Assembly (NCBI GenBank): GCA_002176905.1
Contig: MSYE01000155.1
Coordinates: forward strand, 1-19,626
From: a bacterium F11
GTDB lineage: Bacteria > Elusimicrobiota > Elusimicrobia > F11
DNA: 19,626 bases
Direction of reading: 5' to 3'
Made by a program: the position numbers and the translations under genes. The notes beneath the pieces are model-generated. The model did not search any database, had not been told where the DNA came from, and was given only the letters and a program-made list of their open reading frames with translations. Positions 1 to 7,791 of this stretch are shown in pieces. How positions within the stretch are numbered: position 1 is the first letter of the stretch; each line of letters starts with the position of its first letter.

Positions 1-3000
1 TTTCCGTAATATTTCTCCTTTTCAACCTCACGATAGGGGGTTCGGTTTCAGGCCCCACTTTCATGAGTAACGCCGGGAAAACCCATCCGTGTCCTTCTGG
101 TTTTTCGCCCAATTCGTAGAGCACTTGACCTTCTCTTCTCTTAGCGTACCGCCGGGCAAATCGGCGATCGTCTTCTGTTCGCAATTCAACCTCTGTTATT
201 TTCTTAATTGAGCGATTGTTCCATCCTCTTTTCTCTTCACGAATGGCAGCAGCGGCCTCTTCTGCAGGCCCCGCCACAGCGTATCCCATGGGTTGGTAAA
301 CAATTTCCACTTCGTCCTTATCAAATCCATACCAATTGTTTTTTTCCAGATCCATGGTAAGAAGTTCAGCAAATTCTTCATTAAAGAGAAGCCCTGGCAC
401 AAAGGGTCGACCGTATCCCATTCGATCAAGCTGGTCATTGGCTTTCTTCACCTTCAACATATCGAAGGCCATAAAGTTGTACCACTTATCACCAATTTTG
501 GAAGCGGGCAACAAAGACTTGGCATCATAAAGAATCGATTTAAGCTTCTCAGAAGCAACATCAGCCGCATCTTTCTGAGCAGCGGTCCGTTCTCCCTGAG
601 GAACAAAAAGGAACCGGGCTTGATCAATCAAACCTTTAAGGTGTGATTCAAAAGTTGCCGGATCGGCAAGTTTTGCCCGATCAATATCATCAAGCTGGAT
701 GGCCTTCTTTAGATTTTCGAATTTGTTTTTATCCACAAACTGATGAGGATCATCTTCCAACGCATCCAACATGAGCTTCGCAATGGTTCCTTTTTTCATT
801 CGAGAAGCAGATCCCGCAACCATGGTGAGACTGAGTATTTTTTCGCCCTTGTCCCCTTTATCCTTCTCAATCTTAAATTTATCCAATGCCCTCTTAATAT
901 ATCTTTTGATAGTGTCCCTATCTGTTCGATTTTTATTGTCCGGATCAACGTCCATATTGAGGTGTGCTTGGCTCGGAGACATCTTTTTTATCATTGTTGC
1001 AAATACAGGAACTTTGAGGGCACCTCGCATAAGATCTCGAACCAACCGAACGTGATAGGGGCTTTCTTCAGGAGGGATTTCCCCTTCTGTCTCAGTAACC
1101 TTCTTTTTTGCTTCTTGTTGCTTTCTCAGTTCTTCCCACGTTGCAGGAAGTTCCAATGTTTTGGTGAGAAAAAGAAGGAATACCTCAACTTCCCATGGTT
1201 TTTGGACAATGGCATTACCATTAACTCTTACTTTCATGTCTTTGCGAATTTGGGCCAGCAAATCAAGGGCCAAGCTGGAGATCGGAACTCCACGTTCTTT
1301 TCTTTTGTCCAACCAATCGGGTTTCAAGGTTAATTGGTTTAAAAACTCTTCGGTCATCATAAACAGACCATTGTCAAGATGACGGTTAATGGAATGGAGA
1401 AAACAGGATGCCCAAACCAAAGCAGGAGTAGAATCCTCAATACCTTTCTTATTGAGGAAATAATCGGCAAAAGAATCAAATCCCTCAAGGCCTTCTTCCA
1501 TGGCGAGCAAGGTGTCCTCTGCCATCATTCGTTCAATGTCACTGACTTGCTCGTCCTCAATAACAGAGGCCGAAATTCCTGGGTTGCGAAATTGATCTTC
1601 GGAACCCTCTGCCTGCGCACGATCCCACACCTCCCCAAACTTGCTTATTTCCAATTCGCGCCGATTCGCCGGAACCCCCTTTAATTGTTCCACAAAGTAT
1701 TCTCGAAAAGCAGGAGGGATGCGGTCAAAAAAGATTTCGCCTGTATAAATATTCCGAATATATTGAAGTTGGTAGCCTTCTAAGTCCCGAAAACCGGGAA
1801 TTTTGTCAAATTCTCCATCCTCTTTTATCTTATTCCAATATTCCTGCTCATGTTCAATCGTTAGTCTCGTCTTTTCATGATCTCTCTGAACCCATTCTTT
1901 TCCAACTTGATCCACAATAAAATCAAATTCCTCAAGAGCATCCTCAATTCGGATACCGCCGGGAGCCATAAAGACAACAGCATCTTTCCCGTGAACAAGC
2001 CCCTTGCTGTATCGGCGCGTCATATCGGGAACCCGTTCAATCATTCCTCGGTCTCGTTGGGTTTGTTGGTTTTCAAAAAAGAGCCGAATCCATTTTTTGG
2101 CTTCTTCTAATTTTTCGCCTGCTTTCTTTGGTTTCCCGTCTCTTCTCAATCTTTTTTCTTCTTTAGCCAGGTTGCTCAATATTCCTTCCAAAAAGGGTTG
2201 CTGGTTGATTAATAAGGCTCCCTCCATCCAAACTTCCATTTCTTCGTAATCGACGTCCGAACCATCCTCATTTTTGGCTGTGATGGCGGTAAAGGGCATA
2301 AAACCTTTCATCACACCTCGAAAATCTTCATGCTGGGCGCCTGGCATGATATCAATGGAACGGTCCAATACCGACTCCACATGGTCTCGATCATCTTTGT
2401 TCACTTTCCCAATCTTTATTCCCTTGTCGTTTTCTTCATATTGGAACTTAAAGAGAACCGGTCCGACCGACAGGGTTACATTGGGAATCGATCGATTGAG
2501 ACCGTGCCACCACCGCTCCCACGCATTTTTTTTGTTTTCCAAGGGACTATAGAAAGGATGTTTAAAGGTTCCTTCCAAAGGTTTCCTATCTGCTCGGTGT
2601 TTTTTTTGTTCCATGCGTTCGCGAAGTTGTTCAATCCAGTCTTGGGTCACTTCGGATTGAATAATGGCCTGCTCCTCTTCCAAATCAAGAAGATCGATCC
2701 CTCTTCGATGAAGAAAGGCATTAACAAATTTGGGGATCCGCAGATGTCGAACCCGTCCGGCACGATGCATATCCTCTGGCAATTGAAGGCCGCTCACATT
2801 AAAATGGTTTTTCTGTAATATGGGATCTCCACGATCCTCCGTTTCTTCAGCCAACCGATCAACCTTTTTCTCTTCTTTTCTTCCTGGTTTATATCCTCGC
2901 TCCTTTGTGACGCGGGCATTTTCTCCATCAACAATACGATCTGATTCGGCCATTTCGCGTTCAATTTGGCCCATCTTTCTTTCCACTTTATCCGGATCCT

Positions 3001-6000
3001 TACGAGCATCAATCAAAATGGTTTTTGATTCGCGTCTTCGACGATAAATGGCGCTGGTATTGATATTAACGGACGCATCGACGTTATTTGTCTTTAAAAT
3101 CGGTGTCCCGAGAACATGGAGAATCTCCCCCTCCATTTTACTTTCCGTATCCACAACAACAGGAACCACATTCTCTTGTGCCAAGATACCCTTTGGATTG
3201 GATAAATAATATCCGGCATCATTCGATTCCCCTTCCGGATGAACACTGATGGTACTATGGCCCGCATATCCATTGGCTTTAATTTCAAATTGAATTCCTC
3301 GAATTGAAACTTGAAAGGTATTTGTGTTGGTAATTTCTATTTCAACAGGTGTTCTTCCCATGGTAAAGGTGTGCTTTCCCTTGCGGTTCGTTTTTTTGCC
3401 CTTTTTCGCACTATCGATAATAGTCAAAACGCCGTCGCTCTCTTCCGAGAACGAGACTTTTTGATTGCCCAAAATAAGAGCGGGTCTATTGTTGATACGG
3501 CCAAAGCGGAAAAATTTCTTCCGTTCGAGATCCATGATATTCTTTACCGCCATCCTATTGTTATAAACATCGTCCATAAACTTCTCGATCTCTTTAATGT
3601 CATACCGAGCAAAAGGATCACCATAATCAGAAAAGTTCTCAACGTGAAAATCGTGAAGATCAATTTCGCGCACACGCCGGTTGGGATAGGCCTTCGCCAA
3701 TGCATCTCGGGTGTTGTTTTTGTACATGCCTTTTCCGCCACCGGTGGTGCCAGAATAGCCAATGACCCATCTTTCCTTATCTCGTTTCCGTTCGAGAATG
3801 ACTTTCAAATAACCAACAAAGTCTTCATAAGGAATATTTTTGGGATTTTCTGGATACATGGCTTCTCGCAATTCGTAATCAAGATTCCGAAAAGGGGCCA
3901 GAAAAGGAAGAACCAAGGTTTCGAGATTTTCTCTGAGTCGTTTGGCGCCCCATTCAAGATTCGCTTCGGCTCGCTTCCTAACATCCCCAGCCTCTTTTAG
4001 GGAATTAAAATGATTCATAAACCGAACGGGATTCATATCCGCTTCATCATCAGTGTGGAAAGGCTTATCTCCATTGACCAAGGCTTCAGCGGTGCTCGAA
4101 CCCGGCACAGGAACCAAGTTGTGGAATCCCAAGAAGAAGAGAAAATTTCGGAACTCATGTTCGCCAATATTATAGAGGAGGGGTCCAAAAAGAAGAGCCA
4201 ATCCAATAAATGACAGGGAAACCTGTGCCTCTGCAAAGAAATGCATAAGACTGAAACTTAAGTATATGATGATAAAAATATCCCTTGTGGTGTCGTTTAA
4301 GCTTCGGAAAAACAATCGGATCCGGTACAAATACCCTTTGCGGGTTAAGGTGGGATTGATTTCATAGGCCGCTTCAAAGGCTTTGTCGTTGTCGTGAATG
4401 ATCTGAGCTCGATCCTCAAGCCATTGTGATGACAATTCAAAACCAAAAACACCCGCTACACCAGCAACAGCCAGAATATAATCGGGGTTGATGCCTGCAA
4501 TTTGACCAACGGCCACAACCATGGCGGCGAGTATGGGTCCAATAGAAAACAGCAGGGCCTCTGGGATGGGATCAAGAAAAAAACGACCGCGAGAAGATCC
4601 TGCAATGGCGAGATTGGCTTCCGGTACTATTTCGTTTTTGTGACTTAAATTGATATTTGAAATATCCCCTTCTTTATTACCTTCAAATTCCACTTCCATG
4701 GCATAAGAGCCCAAATCTCCTACAATACTGGAATTGGATTCTTCTGCTACTTCCGCCTGCTCCATAACGGGATCGGCCTCTGTGACATTACTGGGAAACA
4801 CACTGGTTCCTTCGGCGTGGCCCACCAAACCCGTGGCCGTGCGGGTATAACGTGGCCCTGCCATGGGAGGGGTTGCCAAAAATAGTTTGTCTCCTTCAAA
4901 CAATTCTTCAAGCGACATCTTCTCTTGAGCAAATACGCTCAAATATTCAGCCCCGTGGGGACTATCAATTTCTGTAATCTGAGGAACAAAAGTAACGCTC
5001 GTCAGGCCTGCTTGGTTTAGGGAAGTGGTAATTCCGGATGAATGAAATCCGCCTGAGACAAGAACTGCCACATCGGCGTTGTTCTCCTTCATGGCCTGAA
5101 TGAGATTTTCGGTCATTCTCTCATCTCTTATCTTGGCCTCAATGTAGAAATCTTCAAAGGTAGCAATGGCTGGATAATGTGTCTTCTGATTTTTTCTTAC
5201 CATGGGATTGCGGATAATCAGTTCTTGATATTGATCCCATTCCTCATTGGTGAGAGAGAAGTTAATAAGTTTTTCAGTTAAATTGGCAATCCGACTTTGT
5301 TGAACCATTTCTTTCTCTTGGGGGGTTTGGATGTAAGAGATGATAATTTCATTTTCCAGTGAGGAAACCTCACCAAACAACATGTCCGCATCAATGCCTT
5401 CTGTTAAGAGGACATACTGAATGTAGGTTTTTAAGGATACGAATCGTTTAAGAGGAACTTTATTTTTTTGGGCCAAATCTTGTAGAAATGTATAAAACGC
5501 AGCATGACCAATCTGTCCCAAACGATAAGCCAATCCATAATCCAACAGGGTTGATGTTTGTTTCTTACTTAACGTTTTGGTGAGGTGTTCAAGAAATTGG
5601 GTTCTTTCTCGTTCGACTTGATGGAAGTTGATTGAGGATTCCATCTCAACCACCTGGAGAAAGGTCTCTAGGGTAGGAGAGAAGGACCGCTTAACATAGG
5701 CAGGTTGACGACTTAAATATTGAACATATTCCCCCAAAGGCAATTCATCTCGGTGATATGCCTCCAATCTACCATCCAATAATAAAAGGTTCTTATTGAA
5801 AATATGTCCTTTTTTCGCAGCCAATAACCTTTTTTGGCTCCCTAGGGCTTTCCCGTACTTCTCTATTAATAAGGAGGAACTCTTAAAAGCCTCAACATTG
5901 GCTTGATAATGCACCTGATCATCTATCCCAACAAGAGGAGGATAATTTTCAGGACTCACCAAGGCCGAATGAACAGGCCCTGATATTTTTCCCACCTTTA

Positions 6001-6541
6001 ATAAATAGTCGGCTACCTTTCGAACCGGTTCTTTTTGTGGAAAACGCCGATACCAATCCAAATCAATGGCACGGGAAGATCCCTCCAAACCAATCAAATC
6101 GATTTTTCCTTTTTTCACCAACTCATCAATGGTTTGGCCAATGTTTCGTTGGGCTTCGGTGTTCATATGGACATCTTGGATGTGAACAACAATTTTGTTG
6201 GATTTCCCCTTTTTGGGGACATCAATTTTACGAACCATTCCATTCCGGTGAGGGAGCGCCTCAAAGAGGGACTTGAGCTTGGTGGATTGACGGGAAGAAA
6301 GCTTGTTCAGTTCTGATGATAGTTTGGGTGGTAGGGAAAGGGGTGAGGGTGAAAAAGAAGTCGGTTTAACGGATAAGGGCGGTTGCGGGAGCGGGACAGG
6401 AAGACTGGCAAGCTCCATTCGAGCGGTGGCCCGATCCTTCCAAAAATTGTTTTCCGTCGAGTATGCAAATATACTGTTAGAAAAAAAGAAAATGACACCG
6501 ATGGTCAAATTCAAACCACGAAAGATGATCTTCCTCTTCAT
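1..6541 (-). CDS. Giant multidomain membrane protein (ChaN/TIKI-like + P-loop kinase-like + UDPGP-like), C-terminus cut by window edge
   Basis: I followed this frame codon by codon from the ATG at 6541 to the left edge and found no stop, so at least 2180 residues are encoded. An in-frame TAA lies just upstream, and an AGGGATAGGA stretch serves as ribosome binding site. Residues 1-26 look like a signal peptide (basic start, hydrophobic core, IFA|YS). Residues ~115-515 resemble the ChaN/TIKI/erythromycin-esterase group: HIQDVH (His120, Asp123, His125), IGLEGS (Glu153) and SGGFHSSG (His500). Four hydrophobic segments lie near 660-682, 686-705, 755-773 and 774-793. GTTGGGKG (931-938, Lys937), followed by IDLHDFH (Asp961, Asp964), resembles uridine kinase/phosphoribulokinase, with a beta-rich stretch near 1020-1110. 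A charged, largely helical middle follows. From ~1900, AGSASRM (1909-1915), GFDKDEVEIVYQ (Gln2083) and EGHGWVFPALL (2149-2158) match UDPGP-type nucleotidyltransferases. The domain calls come from motifs read by eye. Substrates and overall function are unknown. Confidence 0.85.
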   Translation of the reverse strand, partial: MKRKIIFRGLNLTIGVIFFFSNSIFAYSTENNFWKDRATARMELASLPVPLPQPPLSVKPTSFSPSPLSLPPKLSSELNKLSSRQSTKLKSLFEALPHRNGMVRKIDVPKKGKSNKIVVHIQDVHMNTEAQRNIGQTIDELVKKGKIDLIGLEGSSRAIDLDWYRRFPQKEPVRKVADYLLKVGKISGPVHSALVSPENYPPLVGIDDQVHYQANVEAFKSSSLLIEKYGKALGSQKRLLAAKKGHIFNKNLLLLDGRLEAYHRDELPLGEYVQYLSRQPAYVKRSFSPTLETFLQVVEMESSINFHQVERERTQFLEHLTKTLSKKQTSTLLDYGLAYRLGQIGHAAFYTFLQDLAQKNKVPLKRFVSLKTYIQYVLLTEGIDADMLFGEVSSLENEIIISYIQTPQEKEMVQQSRIANLTEKLINFSLTNEEWDQYQELIIRNPMVRKNQKTHYPAIATFEDFYIEAKIRDERMTENLIQAMKENNADVAVLVSGGFHSSGITTSLNQAGLTSVTFVPQITEIDSPHGAEYLSVFAQEKMSLEELFEGDKLFLATPPMAGPRYTRTATGLVGHAEGTSVFPSNVTEADPVMEQAEVAEESNSSIVGDLGSYAMEVEFEGNKEGDISNINLSHKNEIVPEANLAIAGSSRGRFFLDPIPEALLFSIGPILAAMVVAVGQIAGINPDYILAVAGVAGVFGFELSSQWLEDRAQIIHDNDKAFEAAYEINPTLTRKGYLYRIRLFFRSLNDTTRDIFIIIYLSFSLMHFFAEAQVSLSFIGLALLFGPLLYNIGEHEFRNFLFFLGFHNLVPVPGSSTAEALVNGDKPFHTDDEADMNPVRFMNHFNSLKEAGDVRKRAEANLEWGAKRLRENLETLVLPFLAPFRNLDYELREAMYPENPKNIPYEDFVGYLKVILERKRDKERWVIGYSGTTGGGKGMYKNNTRDALAKAYPNRRVREIDLHDFHVENFSDYGDPFARYDIKEIEKFMDDVYNNRMAVKNIMDLERKKFFRFGRINNRPALILGNQKVSFSEESDGVLTIIDSAKKGKKTNRKGKHTFTMGRTPVEIEITNTNTFQVSIRGIQFEIKANGYAGHSTISVHPEGESNDAGYYLSNPKGILAQENVVPVVVDTESKMEGEILHVLGTPILKTNNVDASVNINTSAIYRRRRESKTILIDARKDPDKVERKMGQIEREMAESDRIVDGENARVTKERGYKPGRKEEKKVDRLAEETEDRGDPILQKNHFNVSGLQLPEDMHRAGRVRHLRIPKFVNAFLHRRGIDLLDLEEEQAIIQSEVTQDWIEQLRERMEQKKHRADRKPLEGTFKHPFYSPLENKKNAWERWWHGLNRSIPNVTLSVGPVLFKFQYEENDKGIKIGKVNKDDRDHVESVLDRSIDIMPGAQHEDFRGVMKGFMPFTAITAKNEDGSDVDYEEMEVWMEGALLINQQPFLEGILSNLAKEEKRLRRDGKPKKAGEKLEEAKKWIRLFFENQQTQRDRGMIERVPDMTRRYSKGLVHGKDAVVFMAPGGIRIEDALEEFDFIVDQVGKEWVQRDHEKTRLTIEHEQEYWNKIKEDGEFDKIPGFRDLEGYQLQYIRNIYTGEIFFDRIPPAFREYFVEQLKGVPANRRELEISKFGEVWDRAQAEGSEDQFRNPGISASVIEDEQVSDIERMMAEDTLLAMEEGLEGFDSFADYFLNKKGIEDSTPALVWASCFLHSINRHLDNGLFMMTEEFLNQLTLKPDWLDKRKERGVPISSLALDLLAQIRKDMKVRVNGNAIVQKPWEVEVFLLFLTKTLELPATWEELRKQQEAKKKVTETEGEIPPEESPYHVRLVRDLMRGALKVPVFATMIKKMSPSQAHLNMDVDPDNKNRTDRDTIKRYIKRALDKFKIEKDKGDKGEKILSLTMVAGSASRMKKGTIAKLMLDALEDDPHQFVDKNKFENLKKAIQLDDIDRAKLADPATFESHLKGLIDQARFLFVPQGERTAAQKDAADVASEKLKSILYDAKSLLPASKIGDKWYNFMAFDMLKVKKANDQLDRMGYGRPFVPGLLFNEEFAELLTMDLEKNNWYGFDKDEVEIVYQPMGYAVAGPAEEAAAAIREEKRGWNNRSIKKITEVELRTEDDRRFARRYAKRREGQVLYELGEKPEGHGWVFPALLMKVGPETEPPIVRLKRRNITE

Positions 6542-6585
6542 ATTCCTATCCCTTTTATTTATTTTCAATATTTAACAAATCCTGT

Positions 6586-6607
6586 CTTAAGAACTCCTTA
6601 AGAACTC
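6586..6607 (-). promoter_or_regulatory. Perfect tandem 11-bp direct repeat upstream of the giant gene
   Basis: The plus strand reads CTTAAGAACTC twice with no spacer (6586-6596 and 6597-6607). On the gene's strand this is GAGTTCTTAAG twice, ending 45 bases before the giant gene's ATG. A period of 11 bp places the two copies on the same face of the helix, as in operators bound by tandem dimers of OmpR/PhoB-type regulators. I found no convincing -35/-10 pair beside it, so the regulatory role is inference. Confidence 0.4.
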
Positions 6608-6985
6608 GTAAACTTTCTGTAACAATTTGGGCGTGGGGGAGCTGATATTGGCCCTTTGGAATGCGGCATTTTGTATTCAATTTCCCGAATATTCTGGTGT
6701 AGAAACCCAAAAGATCGATTGGTTGAAGATGGAGAGAATTTTTGAAACAGTTTAGGATATGCTATTTGTGTTGATTTTAAGGTTCATTTTTTAAATCGGC
6801 TTTTCCATGAGGCAAAAAACGCCCTTTGGCCAAATAGTTGCAATGTTTATTTATGAAGGGCCGTAAGCAGGTCCCTAAGTCAAGAAGATCATTTTTATTA
6901 TAGGGATATTGGTCCTCTTCCCTTTCGCAGTTTAAACCTTAAATTTAGTTGGACCCTTAAGTAAGTATATCCTCGCCTAACCTTG

Positions 6986-7015
6986 GCCCGTCTGTGAGCC
7001 CCCTCACAGGCGGGC
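6986..7015. repeat. GC-rich hairpin, 13-bp stem with 4-nt loop
   Basis: The arms GCCCGTCTGTGAG (6986-6998) and CTCACAGGCGGGC (7003-7015) pair across a CCCC loop, with one G-T type mismatch. On the plus strand it is followed by the AT-rich TATAATTTTATT. On the minus strand, where the neighbouring genes lie, no T-run follows. It is therefore not a textbook intrinsic terminator for pit/DUF47, although it could stabilise the 3' end of that mRNA or be a REP-like element. Confidence 0.5.
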
Positions 7016-7025
7016 TATAATTTTA

Positions 7026-7103
7026 TTGGGTTTTGAGTTTTGAGATTTGTGATTTGGAATTCATTTGGAATTCAAATTTCAAATCACAAAGCTCAAAACC
7101 CAA
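7026..7103. repeat. 78-bp imperfect inverted repeat (MITE/REP-like)
   Basis: The left arm begins TTGGGTTTTGAG and contains ATTTGTGATTTG. The right arm carries the complement (CAAATCACAAA, then CTCAAAACCCAA). The centre holds two GAATTC hexamers separated by ATTTG. The arms differ by a duplicated TTTTGAG in the left arm. Low-complexity palindromes of this type are often dispersed in genomes, but only one copy lies in this window, so mobility is inference. Confidence 0.55.
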
Positions 7104-7170
7104 ATGAAATCCCACCCTCCAAATACCAATTCCTTTTAGAGAAAAATTACATTAATTATTATTATTTTAA

Positions 7171-7776
7171 TTACATTGATTTGACGATGATGTTGCCCAC
7201 AATATTGGCGGACTCATCACCTCTATCAGCAGCGTTGGACATGTGGCGGTAGATTTCGCGGACTTTTAGGATGGTGACCACGTTTTTTCCTTTGAACAAT
7301 TCCACCAAGGCTTCTCGGTAACAATGTTCAACGTAGTTTTCTCTTTTTTTGGCATAAACAACCAAGTCCATGGCCTTTTCTTTGTCTTTGGAAAGATGCT
7401 GGATGGCTTGGGTGATGGCAGTGGCGGCTTCACACAATCCCTGTGCCATGAGCAGCATATGGCGATTGGGTTTGACTTGAAACGACATCATTTCTTCTAC
7501 GGTGGATTTGGCGTAATCAATAATATCATCCACCGACCGTGAAAGGCCGTAGATATCCTCTCTATCAAAAGGTGTCACAAAGGTATCATTGAGCCGGTCT
7601 GCCAAATCTTTCCTGATATCGTCGGCTTCTTCCTCCAACCGAAGAACCGTTTCGCCATGAAGGGGATGGGGATCTCTCATATAAATCACAAACGCTTTCA
7701 TTCCCTCTTCCACTTTTTGGGCTTGCTCGTTTAAAAGTTTGTAGAAATCGGTTCGTTTTCTTCTAAAAAATGTCAT
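7171..7776 (-). CDS. DUF47/TIGR00153-family PhoU-like protein, partner of the phosphate permease
   Basis: This 201-residue cytoplasmic, all-helical protein belongs to the DUF47 family, relatives of PhoU commonly encoded next to PiT permeases and thought to control them. The family block DREDIYGLSRSVDDIID spans residues 71-87. Acidic clusters typical of the metal-binding ExxxD sites of PhoU-like folds are present at EEEADD (48-53) and near the C-terminus (ADRGDESAN). The length is normal. The gene follows the permease with a 15-base gap that contains a GAGG ribosome binding site, so the two are surely co-transcribed. The likely role is to gate or tune phosphate uptake. The family call is secure; the mechanism is known only by analogy. 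Confidence 0.9.
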   Translation of the reverse strand: MTFFRRKRTDFYKLLNEQAQKVEEGMKAFVIYMRDPHPLHGETVLRLEEEADDIRKDLADRLNDTFVTPFDREDIYGLSRSVDDIIDYAKSTVEEMMSFQVKPNRHMLLMAQGLCEAATAITQAIQHLSKDKEKAMDLVVYAKKRENYVEHCYREALVELFKGKNVVTILKVREIYRHMSNAADRGDESANIVGNIIVKSM

Positions 7777-7791
7777 TTATGAAACCTCATT

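Larger units (their letters stand above)
6542..7170. other. 629-bp intergenic region between the DUF47 gene and the giant gene
   Basis: No credible gene is seen on either strand; the short ORFs here lack recognisable motifs and ribosome binding sites. It holds the tandem 11-bp repeat near the giant gene, an unexplained AT-rich middle (about 6610-6980), the 13-bp-stem hairpin at 6986-7015 and the long inverted repeat at 7026-7103. Both flanking genes are on the minus strand, so this stretch contains the 3' end of the pit/DUF47 transcript and the promoter of the giant gene. Confidence 0.6.

Noticed and set aside
3311..4000. Plus-strand ORF of 229 codons, with similar ones at 293-646, 743-1333, 1379-1684, 1877-2110 and 2330-2818
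   Set aside because: All are codon-aligned antisense shadows of the giant minus-strand frame. They show no protein motifs or ribosome binding sites, and the opposite strand has clear motifs.
6986..7015. Hairpin as intrinsic terminator of pit/DUF47
   Set aside because: On the minus strand the hairpin is followed by a mixed sequence with no T-run; only the plus-strand side is AT-rich.
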